64,000 nt of DNA from Viscum album (Eukaryota > Streptophyta > Magnoliopsida > Santalales > Viscaceae). The notes under the pieces were generated by a model. That model was not told the DNA's origin. It was given only the letters and a program-made list of their open reading frames with translations, and did no database searches. This document shows, piece after piece, positions 1 through 10,480 of this stretch. Location of the stretch: assembly GCA_963277665.1 (NCBI GenBank), contig OY728159.1:1024257343-1024321342 (forward strand), written 5' to 3'. The position numbers and the translations under genes are program-made. Numbering within the stretch: position 1 is the first letter of the stretch; every line of letters starts with the position of its first letter.

Positions 1-519
1 TATGATTTTTCACTTTTAGAGTTGGTTTGATTTTCACAGTTGGGTGATGCACTTGTGATTGTTATGTTTATATTTTATATGTGGGTTGTATTTAGTTTCA
101 ACTCGATGAGATGAGGGTATGCCATCTCATGCATCATTTAGGTGCATGCTAAGAATCACATGTCATGCATTCCATCCATGACAAGTAGGTGCATTAGGGA
201 TTTTATATTGTTGTGATAGTTCTTGTGCTAGAAAAGCATGTTGTTGTGATATATTCTTTGATAAATACCTGCTATTTAATAGGGTATGTTACATGAGGTA
301 TAGTTGAATGAGCACCAAACATTGGTTTTTGAGGAGTATGGGCCCTCATTGACTGGAATTTGGTGGCTCATTGATTTTTTACCTTGTTATAACATGTATA
401 ATATACCAAAATTTGATTCACGGAGAGTATGGGCCCTCACAGATAGAAATTTATAACTTAAATATTGGTTTTAGTTTTTTTTTGGGATTCAGAGTTGTTT
501 TTGAGGCTTATTTTCTGGA
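1..519. other. Unassigned flank upstream of element 1
   Basis: No gene is visible. The stretch contains a short internal echo: the phrase GAGTATGGGCCCTCA occurs at about 334-348 and again at about 425-439. It also holds several ATGCAT/TGCATG-type words around 120-200. It could be part of a decayed LTR, but I could not align it with the 3' LTR of element 1 (17202-19183). Confidence 0.4.
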
Positions 520-1110
520 AAAAAACTTAGAATATACGTCGTGTAATTATGATTGCATGCCGTTTACTGTTCTGTTTGGGAAGAAAAGAGAAATTTTTAA
601 GTACACATCATGTACTATATGTACACACCGTGTAGTTTCTACAAGTGTCATAGGCCGTGTAGGCGGGAACATGGGATGGTAAAACCTGGGAGACAAAATC
701 CATGTAGTTCTTATACATGTTTTGTTGTGTGGAACATGTGTCTACCATGTAACTAACAAATCGGTGGAGAAATCTGACCATATACACGTCGTGCCAATGA
801 TGGACATGTCGTGTAGTTCGACCTGGGGACCTGGACGTGTAACTAAAAAACACAGGTCGGTGTTACCTCTTCCTGTACACACTGTGTGAGGGTGTAACAT
901 GTCGTGTGCTTGCATCCAAGTAGCAGTCTGTGTCACTAACAACACGGGTCGGTGTCGTCTTTCCAAGTACACACAGTGTCCCTGTGGGACACGCCAATTA
1001 GTTTTGTTTTAGTATAGCTATGAGGCTTAAGCAGTGTAGAAGGACTCGGGAAAAGAAGAAGGATTCAAGTACATGTCGTGTTTGAAGACAACACGCCGTG
1101 TAGTTGGGGT
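520..1110. repeat. Cluster of dispersed TACACGCCGTGTA-like palindromes
   Basis: At least nine variants of a 13-15 bp imperfect palindrome (TACACG-C-CGTGTA type) are scattered here. They lie near 535-545, 601-615, 621-635, 783-795, 803-817, 873-887, 897-910, 1069-1081 and 1091-1105. The same motif recurs in the first 400 bp of the 3' LTR of element 1 (17310-17324, 17391-17403, 17413-17425, 17585-17598). This suggests the segment derives from the U3 of the missing 5' LTR, brought close to gag by a deletion, but no collinear alignment was found. Confidence 0.5.
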
Positions 1111-1305
1111 GTTATATGACCAGTTTAAGATGGAGTATACTCCCATGAGATGGCTTGTGATAACAATCCATGTAGTATTTATAAACACTGTGAAGTCATG
1201 TTTTTTAAATATTGAATTCTTTCCTTCTCATGCTCCCTTATTGGTCTCCTTGTTTTCAGTCTTGGATAAATTTTGATCTTCGGTGTGCTTTGACCTTGTA
1301 GAGTC

Positions 1306-2290
1306 ATGTCACCGAGACGACCACAGGAGGTTTTCCAAGAGGGCGGAAAAGGTTATACTCCTGAGATTGTAGGCCATGGGCTACCAATGGTTCCTCCAGC
1401 AGTGCCAGATGCGGCGCCAGCCGTTATAACAGACGCAGGTGCATAGGCGCATTTCAGTGAAGGCTCCATGCGGTTCATGCAGACCTTACCGGGAGCACAG
1501 CAGGTCACCAAATCTATGGAAGAGCTAACATGTATCTTCCACAGCAGCATCCGCCAACATTTTCAGGGGATGGCGGACCACAGGCTGCTGAGTCTTGGCT
1601 GGATTCGATGTAGACGATATTCGAGCATCTGGAGACACCTTCTATGAGGAGGGTCAAGCTCGCTACATACATGCTACGTGATTCCTCCAAGTGGTGGTGG
1701 GATGTTACCACCCAGTTTGAGAATTACTGAGACATGGCATGGGATGATTTTCAAGTAGCCTTATATGACTTCTTTCTAACATAGACAATATGGGAAAATC
1801 AATCTCGAGAGTTCATGAATCTGCATCAGGGCGCCATCTCAGTGATGGATTATTCTGCTCGCTCCAACGAGCTTTAGTATTTCGCACTCGTTCTGGTGGG
1901 TGATAAGGCATTGAGGGCTAGAAGCTTTTAGGATGGTCTTCGGAGTGACATCTGAGCGCTGGTGAACATTTTCACGTTGCCTACTATGAACGCTATTGTA
2001 AACCAGGCACTGATTTCAGTTTGGAACATGCGAGAAGCTAGTGGTGTGGGCAAGGGAGGTTAAACACCAGTTTCTGGTACTAATTTTTCTGATAAGAGGA
2101 AGAGACAGATGGATTTCTCTCATGGTGGTAGTACTAGCGAGAAGAATTCTACAGGTGTCCTAGTTATGTGCTACCACTGTGTCGGAGAGGGGCATAAGTG
2201 ACCTTAGATTCCACGAGACCTAGTGGAGTGCCAAGCTTGCGGCAAGATGGGTCATCTACAACACTTTTGCAGGGAATTTATAGCAGTGGC
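1306..2290 (+). pseudogene. gag: Element 1 gag (degenerate)
   Basis: Remnant of the Ty3/gypsy capsid-nucleocapsid polyprotein. The ATG at 1306 opens a basic N-terminus (MSPRRPQE), the usual start of chromovirus gag. The frame stops at a TAG about 47 codons later and then continues through frameshifts and stops. Gag-like stretches are readable around 1550-2060 (for example PPTFSGDGG, AESWLDSM, SKWWWDVTTQFE). A perfect CX2CX4HX4C zinc knuckle, CQACGKMGHLQHFC, lies at 2229-2270. A second, upstream knuckle (CYHCVGEGHK, near 2171) has lost its last cysteine and contains a stop. The product would package RNA in virus-like particles. Not functional. Family identity is confident because protease and RT follow in the expected order. 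Confidence 0.85.
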
Positions 2291-2465
2291 TAGTGAGAGG
2301 GGTTCTGTGCAGACTTTTCATGCTGGAGCAGGACCAACATCTTTTTACCAGTCATCAAAATAAAATACATCATGGCGTGAATACAGTGAATCTGGTCACG
2401 GTGGTGGTAACCAGACACCAAGATCTCAGAGACAGCAGGGTGAGTCCGCTCAGGGTAGCCAGGCT

Positions 2466-2890
2466 GTGTCACAGGGCTGCGGCACTGGGCAGGCTTTTGT
2501 AGTTCAACAGACCCAACATGATCTGGATCCCAGACATTCTACTGTCATAGGTATTATTCTCACATCTTTTGCTTTATATTTTTTACATTTCAATACGGGT
2601 GCTACACATAGTATTATATCTTTGCCCGTTGTGGAAACCCTAGGGCTCCATGTTTCTTCTTCTTTTGATGTTATGATTCTAGAAACTTTGTTGGGAACTA
2701 GAACGGCTGGTGTGCGTCAGTGTAGGGAGTGCCCCCTAGAGGTTGGTGGGTCACTTTCTATGGGCCTTTATGTCTTGGAGATGACGAGCTATGATTTCAT
2801 TCTCGGGATGGACTGGTTGGTACCCTTCTGAGCCTCTGTTGGTTGCTATCGTCGCAGGGTGAGTTTCACGTCACCAGAGGGTGGATAGTT
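2466..2890 (+). pseudogene. Element 1 aspartic protease
   Basis: Retropepsin-like domain between gag and RT. The frame 2466-2831 carries the active-site loop as NTGATHSI. The catalytic Asp (expected DTGA) is Asn at 2592-2594, a G-to-A change that equals C-to-T on the other strand. The downstream flap/ILG region is well kept (YDFILGMDWL near 2790-2817), followed by a stop at 2829. The typical sequel (GCYRRRVSF) is readable just after it. The enzyme would have cleaved the Gag-Pol polyprotein. The Asp loss alone would kill it. Confidence 0.85.
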
Positions 2891-3049
2891 TCTATAGAAG
2901 GGTGATTTGGATGTCCAGGTGAGCCGAGCTGGACCCGAGTATCGTGGGCGAGGTGGTGTGATAGCCCAAATTGCGAGTTTGTATCTAAATGATCGGGGGA
3001 ATTTTCTGAAGTATTTTTACCTAATATTTGATCATTTCAGAGATGTTTT

Positions 3050-3969
3050 CCCGTACGACTTTTCATATCTTCCTCCATAGTGAGAGGTGGATTTCTCTAT
3101 TAAGCTTGTGCCAGGAGCGACACCAGTGTCCATTCATCCTTATAGGATGGCCACACCTGAGTTGCCAGAGCTAAAGAGGTAGTTATAGGAGTTACAGGAA
3201 AAGGGTTTCATCCAACACAGTACTTGTCCTTGGGGATTGCAGGTCCTTTTTTTGAAGAAGGTGGATGGTGCCCTCAGACTTTGTGTGAATTATAGTAAGT
3301 TGAACTAGTTGACAGCCAAAAACCGATATCCTTTACCGAGGATTGATGATCTTTGTGATCAACTTCAAGGAGCATGAGTGTTCTTGAAGATTGACATGAG
3401 ATTTCAATATCACCAGTTATGCGTTAGACCATCAGACATACCGCTTACAGCTTTTCGGAGCAGATATGGTCTATACGATTACTTGGTTATGCCGTTCGGA
3501 CTCACAAATGTGCCAGCAGTTTTCATGGCTCTAATTAATCGTGTGTTCCATCCTTATCTGCATTCTTTTGTGGTAGTCATCGTGGACGATATCTTGGTGT
3601 ACTCTCACACTCGACATGACCATGCCACCCATATTGAGATCATACTGAGTACACTGAGGGAGCATCGTCTATATGTTAAGCTCTCAATGTTCCACTTTTG
3701 GATGGACATGATTCACATACAGGGTCATATTATCTCATAGGCAGGAGTTGCGATGGACCCCGAGAAAGTGAGAGTAGTAGTTTCCTGGGAGCAGCCTAGG
3801 AACGTGTTTGAGATATGAAGTTTCGTTGGGATAGCTGGTTACTACAGGTGATTTATACAGAACTTCTCTTGCTTAGCCGCGACGTTGACGAGTTTGACTA
3901 AGAAGGGTGTGAAGTTCGTTTGGTCAAAATCATGCAAGACAACCTTTTAAGAGCTGAAGGGAAGGTTGA
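3050..3969 (+). pseudogene. pol: Element 1 reverse transcriptase, 5' part of split pol
   Basis: RT fingers, palm and connection of a gypsy element. Readable blocks in order are: EVDFSIKLVPGA (about 3087), the primer-grip entry with LQEKGFIQ (about 3188), [11 protein letters not shown] (about 3270), YPLPRIDDLCDQLQGA (about 3330), and an open stretch 3378-3740 with YLVMPFGLTNVP and the catalytic IVDD at 3579-3590. Then come GHIIS, DPEKV and a GIAGYYR tether motif near 3830. Stops occur at about 3181, 3307, 3375 and 3738. The sequence breaks at 3969 in the middle of the conserved ELKGRL-TSAPVL block, where element 2 is inserted. The same block resumes at 15201. Confidence 0.9.
3965..3969 (+). 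repeat. Target-site duplication of element 2, left copy
   Basis: GTTGA directly precedes the 5' LTR of element 2. It matches GTTGA at 15196-15200 exactly. A 5-bp duplication is the rule for Ty3/gypsy integrases. Confidence 0.9.
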
Positions 3970-4295
3970 TGTCACCCCCAGACTTCGACTAGAGGTACGA
4001 ATTTAATTTTAATTTTTTATTTCATGAGTTAATTGCTTGTTTTCTTCCATTGGTTGGTTTTATTGTGGGGTGAACCCGATGTTGGTTTTCTGTTGTGGTG
4101 TCGGTGAGTGCGCGTTGGCCTTACCTCTCCTGGGGATCAGGTAAGGCAAGGGCGAAGCCGTGCGACTTCACTGGTTAACACGTGTGCCCGATGTGCAGAC
4201 ATTAAATAACCAGATAAAATTTCATTATGGTTTCCTTGGTTATTATTGTATTATTATTTTTATTATATTATTATTATCATTATTATTAGTAAAAC

Positions 4296-4340
4296 ATATT
4301 CTTTTTATTTTATTTTATTTTATTTTATTTTATTTTATTA
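4296..4340 (+). repeat. (TTTTA)n microsatellite in LTR
   Basis: A run of TTTTATTTTA units. The homologous run in the 3' LTR is at about 12408-12443, so the array predates integration. Confidence 0.8.
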
Positions 4341-4422
4341 TCTTTCTATTTTTATTCAACTATATTATTTAGATTTATTTATTTATTTACATCACTTTGA
4401 TTTTTATTGTTAATTTTATTTT

Positions 4423-5170
4423 TTTTACTCCTCCCCCTCTTAATCTCTACCCTAGAAACCCCCCCCCCCTTTCTTTTTTTCCCTACTCTTTATTCTTCCC
4501 CACATTCTCTCCCTTATCTCTTTCTTCTTCTCTTTCTCTCCTCCCTTCTCCTATCTTCCTCATTCGGCCGCGCATCCCCCTTCTCTCCCTTATCTCCTTT
4601 TTCTCCCACCTCTCACCCGTTACCTCTCTTCCCTGCTCGCCCCTCCCCTTGTCCCCCTTCTCTCCCCCTGCGGTCACCCTCTTCCCATGTCCCCTTCTCT
4701 CCCCCGCAGCCACCCTCTCCCCCTCCTTCTCCCCACGCGATCCCCCTCCCATCTACCCCCCTTAGCAGTCGCACCTCCCCTTCTTTCCTCCCTCCAACCA
4801 CCGCACGTCCCTATTATCCCTCACTGTCAGACCCCTCTCCTCCATCTCCCAGCCTACTGTGCCCTGACCTGCCTCGCACCAGCCTCCCACTCACCCAGGA
4901 CACGCCCTCTTCCTCTCTGCCTACTGCTTTCTGCTCTCCCTGACCGCCCGTTTCTCTCCCTCTGACCTTCCCCACTGTCCAGCCTCACTTCGGCCAAGTC
5001 GCACGCCAGTCCTTGGCCCGCCTTCATCAAGCCGAAAATCCTCGATCATCCTTGACTCTCCTCTATTCAGTTGAACATCAGCCAGTTTTTCTTTGTTGCC
5101 TCCCTCCTCTAGCCGGACAGCCACCGCAACCCGATTCGCCCTCATCGGACAGCTGTTGTGCCACCTCTAG
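4423..5170 (+). other. Polypyrimidine, C-rich LTR domain
   Basis: About 750 bp in which the + strand is overwhelmingly C and T, with runs such as C11 at 4459-4469. A diverged copy lies at about 12528-13285 in the 3' LTR. Long open frames here (for example 4407-4943) read as Pro/Ser/Leu-rich and are by-products of composition. The domain lies upstream of the AT-rich intron-like block, so it may be part of the transcribed leader. Confidence 0.75.
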
Positions 5171-5193
5171 GTCATCATTCCAATGATTTTCAT

Positions 5194-5426
5194 GGTTAGA
5201 GGTTTGGTTTTAATTTATTTAATTTTTTTTTGATTTGTTTAATTGTTAATTAATTTATTTCATTTGATTATGTGTTAATCATTTTATTTGATTATTATTA
5301 AATTTTTTTAGTTTTCAATCAATTTATTTTACTGAATTTGTTTAATTTTTAATTAATTAATTTAATTATTATTGAATTTGTTCAACTATTTATTAAATTA
5401 TTGAATTGATGATGTTTTTTTGACAG
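5194..5426 (+). other. AT-rich intron-like block in LTR leader
   Basis: AATTAATTTATTT-like DNA between mixed-composition flanks, ending in a T-run followed by GACAG. The homologous 3' LTR block (about 13296-13530) ends TTTTTTTTCTTACAG. This looks like a plant intron acceptor conserved in both copies. A possible donor is GGTTAGAG at about 5195 (GGTTTGAT in the other copy). A second donor-like site, TTTGAG|GTAGGTGG, follows at about 5563 and is identical in the 3' LTR near 13663. Splicing is an inference. Confidence 0.35.
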
Positions 5427-7100
5427 ACCGCTGATGTTTTACTGGGTTGGCATTGATGTTACTTGGTCTACTATTTTAGGTCCTTTCTGACGAATCTGTA
5501 CAGTGCGACCGTTGCGCAGCGGGAGTGTTTCATTGTATCACTTTTTCATAGCTACTTTGAGGTAGGTGGTTTCGCATGCTTAGGTAAACTGATAAATTAT
5601 TCTGTTGGTTTAATTAAATTAATATGCAATTTTTTAATTCTTATTGTGAGTTGTTGGTTTTGGTTGGTAGAATTTGGTGTTTTATTTTCATCAGTGGGAT
5701 GTTTAGGTTCTCTAGTTTGTACTGTGTTGTACCTTATCTTTTTGAACAAATGTAGCAGTTGAAATTTGATTCCTATTACAGTCTTAGTGTGCGTCAGAGT
5801 GAGTTTTGTCACTGATGATTGTGTTTTTTTTTTATTTTCTTTAAAACAACAAACTAATTTTTCAAATGTTGGATAAATTTTAGTTTGGTTCTTGGAATTG
5901 TGTAGTTTGTTAGAATGTGTAGTTCTTGCCCGTTGTGTTCTGTTTCTAAGGGTCTTTGTTGTGTGTAATACCTTTAATGGTTATTTGTTTATTTATTTAT
6001 ATTGAATGTGTAAGTGTGATGTTTGACTTAGTTGACATAATAGGTGTATGGTGTTTGACTTAGTTGACATCCAGGTGTGTTGTGTCTTCACCTTGATGGG
6101 TAGGGGTATCTTTGAACATTTAGCACAAAAGGGGAAGCTTGGGTACTAGGTGGGTAGACTAGACTAGAGTTATAGTGATTCAGGAGTGGCTCCGGCCCAG
6201 TATCACTTAGATGGATTGACTCTTACAAAACTAAATAAACATTGGATGATTTTTAGAGACCACTAGGTTATAGAGGTGTTTCCCTACTACTGGCTCGTGC
6301 ATGGGAACATATGATATGGATTCTTTGCTACACTGTGATGTGAGGTTCTAGGTCCCCACACAACTTTAGTTCGTTAAGGGACTCTCCAACTTTTTTTTCC
6401 CCTATGCGATTATATACTCATCACTGGTTGATTGTGTTACTTCTATGGTGTAAATAGGTAAGAATGTTTTCATTTTCTTTTACTAAAAAAATCCACGTTA
6501 CCTATTTAAAACATTCTTTCTTTAAAAAACTGTTTTCATTAAATTGTTAGTGAATTTATTTATTTTCTATAATTTAAACCTGCAAACTATTTTGGTCACC
6601 TAACCTTTACATGATGAATCTTTTCTCTGGTGCCAACCTATTGAGAGATTTCTCACACCCTACATACATCCTTGGGTGTATGTAGATATGATTATGTCTG
6701 ATGCAGAGAAAGGAAAAGGTATTGAGAGTGGTGGTCCGAGTTGTTATCTGCTTCTTCTGACTTGGCATTAGTAGTGAAGGCCGGATGGTGGTATCCCTCC
6801 ATCAGGAGACAGTTTCTGACTTGCTTTTTGGTCACCCCTTTTTAGAGTTAGTTCTGGTTGTGTTGTAGTGGTTTGTTTGACTCACATTTATGTTTAAAGA
6901 CTTGCGGTTGCAACTTTTCTTTTGTGTTAAGTTTACTTGTGGTTATTCCTGGTTGTTTATAAGAGTAAACCGTTCCCAAAATTTCAATTTATACCTGGGC
7001 ACTTGTGCCAGCCCGTGGGGATCAGGAATACCCTTCAGGCCTTGCCGTGGGCCGGTACTGGTGTTGGTTTGATGGCGACCCGACTCAGTTTAAGACAAAA

Positions 7101-7118
7101 TGGTATCATGGGCCAGGT
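7101..7118 (+). promoter_or_regulatory. Element 2 primer binding site (tRNA-iMet type)
   Basis: TGGTATCATGGGCCAGGT lies three bases after the LTR end. It resembles the plant initiator-Met primer site TGGTATCAGAGCC, with an altered middle. It would prime minus-strand DNA synthesis. Confidence 0.85.
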
Positions 7119-7459
7119 TTAGATCTTTTTTTATGTCATTTTGGATGAGTCTGGATAGACATGAGTTAGAACCATCGGGGCTCAGAATTTTGGTTGCGAG
7201 TATGGTGCATGGCCAGCACGCCTCGTGACAGATACTATGTCACCATGGGATGTCAGGATTCTTGTTGACTTCTTTTCCAGGTGGGACATACAGGGTGCAG
7301 ATTGTGCATGGATACCAAGCGGATAAGTAGAGTTTTGACACAATGTTATTTTTTCAAGTTTGGTTGACTGATGATTATTTATGTTGATGAAAAATTGCTT
7401 TCTATTGTGATATGATGTATTGATGGTATTCTATTATGAATATTTCTCCTTGCTGCAAG
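7119..7459 (+). other. Element 2 untranslated leader
   Basis: About 340 bp between primer site and gag ATG. No gene or clear structure seen. Confidence 0.6.
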
Positions 7460-8440
7460 ATGCCTCTCCGGAGAGCTCACATGCACCCACGGGAGGAAGC
7501 CAGAGAGAGTTCTCCTGCGCCGCTTGATCAGAGATTGGTAGAGGTCATAGTTCGAGCTTTTCAAGCTTTAGGACAAGGGGTGACTCCTACTCCTACCCCT
7601 ATTTTAGCAAGAGGGGATCAACCTGGCTCCAAGAAGGATGTAGCTCAAGAGTTTCTGAAAAATAAACCTCCTTCTTTATAAGGTATTTTAGAACCTCAGG
7701 AGGTAGAGGAATGGCTTGAAAAGATAGAACGCATGTTCGAATTCATTGGCATGCCTGAGGATGTCAGGGTAAAGTGTTACACTTTTCAGCTAGAGGGTTC
7801 TAGTTGAAAATGGGGGAATCAGTGATTCGGGCTGGAAACATGAGTATATGAGTTGGAAGGATTTCAAATTTTTCATCAATGAGCAGTACTGTCCAGAGGT
7901 CCTGGCCTATGATAGATCCCGGTAGTTCATGGATCTTTTACCATTGAAATGGAAAGTGATGGAGTATGTGAATCGCTTCGCTGAGGTACTGTGATACGCA
8001 CCTAATATCATTTCAATTGAATACTTGAAAGATCAAAAGTTCGAGAAGGGCCTTCGACCAGAAATCTACTCTCATGTTTTCTTATTCAAGCTGGGGACTT
8101 ATGCAGAGGTGGTCGATCGTGCTTGCACGGTTGAGATTGACCAGAGAAGAATTTCAGGGATTTCTGGATCAGTGTCAGGTTTCGACAGTGGCAGTTCTTC
8201 AGAGAAGAAGAGGAAGTGTGATGAGCAGTGGAAGAAGAGTGGTGGTCGCTCAGGCCATCCCTTTGGGCAAACTTCATCTGGGGCTTCCCATACGAGGTCT
8301 GTTGTGTGCCATTAGTGTGGAAGGGTAGGGAACTTCCGATCTGTATTTCCCACCCCTCCCAGTCCCTACTACCAGTGTGGGATCATGGGGCATGTACAAT
8401 GCTTTTGCACAGTGACGCACCCTCACTAGACTGGGACTGG
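7460..8440 (+). pseudogene. gag: Element 2 gag (degenerate)
   Basis: Capsid-nucleocapsid remnant. I take the ATG at 7460 as the start (MPLRRAHMHPRE) because basic PRR-type starts are usual for this family. The frame runs open to a TAA at 7679 and continues with the capsid block: EVEEWLEKIERMFEF, then KCYTFQLEGS (about 7775), SWKDFKFFINEQY (about 7852), MEYVNRFAEV, FEKGLRPEIYS and VDRACTVE (8025-8135). Stops occur at 7807, 7921 and 7993. The nucleocapsid has a first knuckle with a stop (CH-stop-CGRVG, about 8310) and a second at 8367-8408 in which the first Cys is Tyr (YYQCGIMGHVQCFC). Both RNA-binding knuckles are therefore damaged. Not functional. Confidence 0.88.
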
Positions 8441-8599
8441 TTCTGTGGCTTATGGGGGAGTATCAGTGCAGTCAGAGCCGACCAGGATGTCAGGATCTCA
8501 GTTTGGTGGTCCTGGTGATAGGACTGGATCATCTTCAAGGCAGATATAGATTAGGTTAGAGCCACGTTCGAGAGGTTGTTCTCAGGAAGGGACCAGGCA

Positions 8600-8985
8600 T
8601 CTGCATGTTGTGGGTCATGCACTAGCGGGATCTCACATTGGGCCTTCGACTGTTCGAGGTACCATTCTGCTTGCATCTTCTATAGATGAAGATTTATTTG
8701 ATACCAGTGCTTCAGTATCTTTTATATCTGTCTGTCTTGTGAACTTTTTGCGACTTCCAACCAAGATTTTATCTGTTGTAATGGATTTAGTAACACCACT
8801 GGGTAAGAAAATAGAAGAAAGGTCTTAGGTGCCCATCATGCGCACTCTCTATGTCAGGAGTTGATATGGAGTGGGATTTCATGGTCCTTGATATGGACCT
8901 ATTTGATATGATACTCAGCATGGACTGTCTGGTGTGCTTTCAAGTGCATATTGACTGTTATCGTCGCCGAGTTAGATTTACCGCA
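8600..8985 (+). pseudogene. Element 2 aspartic protease
   Basis: Retropepsin domain following gag. The active-site Asp is kept (GAT at 8700-8702) but the next residues read DTSASVSF instead of DTGASHSF, so the essential Gly is Ser. The frame stops near 8826. The C-terminal half reads in a second open stretch from 8851 (DMEWDFMVLDMD, DMILSMDCLVCF, IDCYRRRVRF). Expected role is Gag-Pol processing. Inactive by sequence. Confidence 0.85.
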
Positions 8986-9109
8986 CCAGATTGGAGTCCT
9001 CATTTATTTCATGGAGACTGGGATCCAAGGTCGGGTCGCGTGAGACCTCCAATCCCTGAGTTGGGGAATCTTGCTTATCATATGTCATCACTCTCACTAG
9101 AGGATGATG

Positions 9110-10082
9110 ATGGTGATTATCAAGTCAGGTTACCTTATGTAGTGGATGAGTTCCTAGGGGTCTTCCCAGATGATTTTTCAGGCTTACCCCTGAAACGAGA
9201 TGTGGAGTTCTCGATTGAGTTGGCGCTGGGAACATATCATATATCTCTTCCCTCATATCGCATGGCCCACCACCGAATCCAGGGAATTAAAGATACAGCT
9301 AGACGATTTGGAATCCAAAGGATTCATTCGCCCGACCGCCTCTCCTGGGGCCTCCCCACTTCTATTTTCGAATGAAGCCCGATGGAACCCTCTGGTTATG
9401 CATTGATTATAGGAAATTGAATAATGTGACCATCAAGAATTAATACCCGTTTCCATGGATTGACGATTTTTTTGACTAGATGAAGGGGGAAAAGTGGTTC
9501 TCCAAGATCGATTAGCGTTCGGGATACCATCAACTCAGGGTGAGAGAAGCGGATATTCTGAAGACGACTTTCTAAAACAGGTATGGTCACTTTGAGTATC
9601 TAGTCATTCCGTTTGGATTGACAAAGGTCCCTGCAGTTTTTATGGAACTCATGAATAAGGTGTTCCACTAATATCTCAACTCATTTCTTGTGGTATTTTT
9701 GGATGAAATACTTGTTTATTTGTGATCTGAGGAGGAGAATGAGCATCACCTAAGGATTGTTTTGGGCACTTTGTGATACCATCTCATATATGAAAAACTC
9801 TCTATGTGCACATTCTCGATTAGGGAAGTGATGTTTCTAGGGTATGTCGTCTCAGAACAAGGGGTTTCAGTCGATCTTGATAAGATCAGGGCAGTTATAT
9901 CATGGGGTAAGCTGAGGAATGTATTTGAGATCAGGAGTTTTCTGGGCTTGGCAGGCTATTACAGGCATTTTTTTTGGGATTTCTCATGGCTCGCCTCCCC
10001 CATGACTGCACTCACCAGGAAAGGGGTGAAGTTTTATTGGAGCCCACAGTGTTAGGAATCCTTTGAAGAGTTTAAGCGGTAG
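9110..10082 (+). pseudogene. pol: Element 2 reverse transcriptase
   Basis: Gypsy RT with all blocks present but broken. Readable in order: EFLGVFPDDFSGLPLKRDVEFSIEL (split over 9145-9220), a frameshift around 9290-9330, MKPDGTLWLCIDYRKLN (about 9371-9420), YPFPWIDDFFD, SGYHQLRVREADI (about 9520), [15 protein letters not shown] (about 9598), the catalytic box FLDE at 9696-9707, GYVVSEQGVSVD (about 9840) and SFLGLAGYYRHF (about 9940). The second catalytic Asp of the xxDD box is Glu, and there are more than six in-frame stops, several from CGA-to-TGA or CAG-to-TAG (for example 10052-10054). It would copy element RNA to DNA. Not functional. Confidence 0.92.
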
Positions 10083-10480
10083 TTGACCACGGCACCGGTG
10101 TTGACCATACCAGAATCTGGAAAGGGCTATTTTCTATATTTTGATGCTTCAGGTACAGGCCTAGAGTGTGTGCTCATACAGGATGACAATGTGGTGGCTT
10201 ATGGTTCTCGCCAGCTCTGGCTGCATGAGAAGAATTATCTGACTCACAACATAGAGTTGGCAGCAGTGATGAATTATTTAAATACGTGGCGTCACTATCT
10301 CTTTGGGAAGAAATTTGTGGTCTATTCTGACCATCATAGTCTGGCCTATATTTTCTCTCAAAAGGATCTCAATATTAGGCAGCGTCGCTGGATCGAGTAC
10401 CTACAAGATTTTGACTTTGACATCATCTATACCCCTAGAAAGATTAATTTCGTGGTCGACGCTTTGAGCAGGAAGGTACT
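10083..10480 (+). pseudogene. Element 2 RNase H
   Basis: RNase H domain at the start of an open stretch from 10083 to 10775, the best-preserved piece of the element. The four acidic catalytic positions are visible: YFDASGTG, NIELAAVM, VYSDHHSL and VVDALSRK. It would degrade the RNA strand during reverse transcription. The domain itself looks intact, but the polyprotein that would deliver it is broken on both sides. Confidence 0.9.

Larger units (their letters stand above)
3970..7097 (+). repeat. Element 2 5' LTR
   Basis: A 3128-bp direct repeat of 12081-15195, with matching ends (TGTCACCCCC... to ...TTTAAGACA). Internal order shared by both copies: a short GC-richer start, a (TTTTA)n run, a 750-bp C/T-rich tract, an AT-rich block ending in a T-rich AG acceptor-like site, a GTAGGT donor-like site near 5563, then mixed DNA to the end. 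It would carry promoter and polyadenylation signals. I could not fix the transcription start. Confidence 0.92.

Noticed and set aside
371..682. 103-codon frame at the left end
   Set aside because: No similarity to gag or any known domain; runs into the palindrome cluster.
4407..4943. 178-codon open frame, Pro/Ser/Leu-rich
   Set aside because: Lies in the polypyrimidine tract of the LTR; frames on both strands are open because of composition, and the homologous region of the other LTR does not keep the frame.
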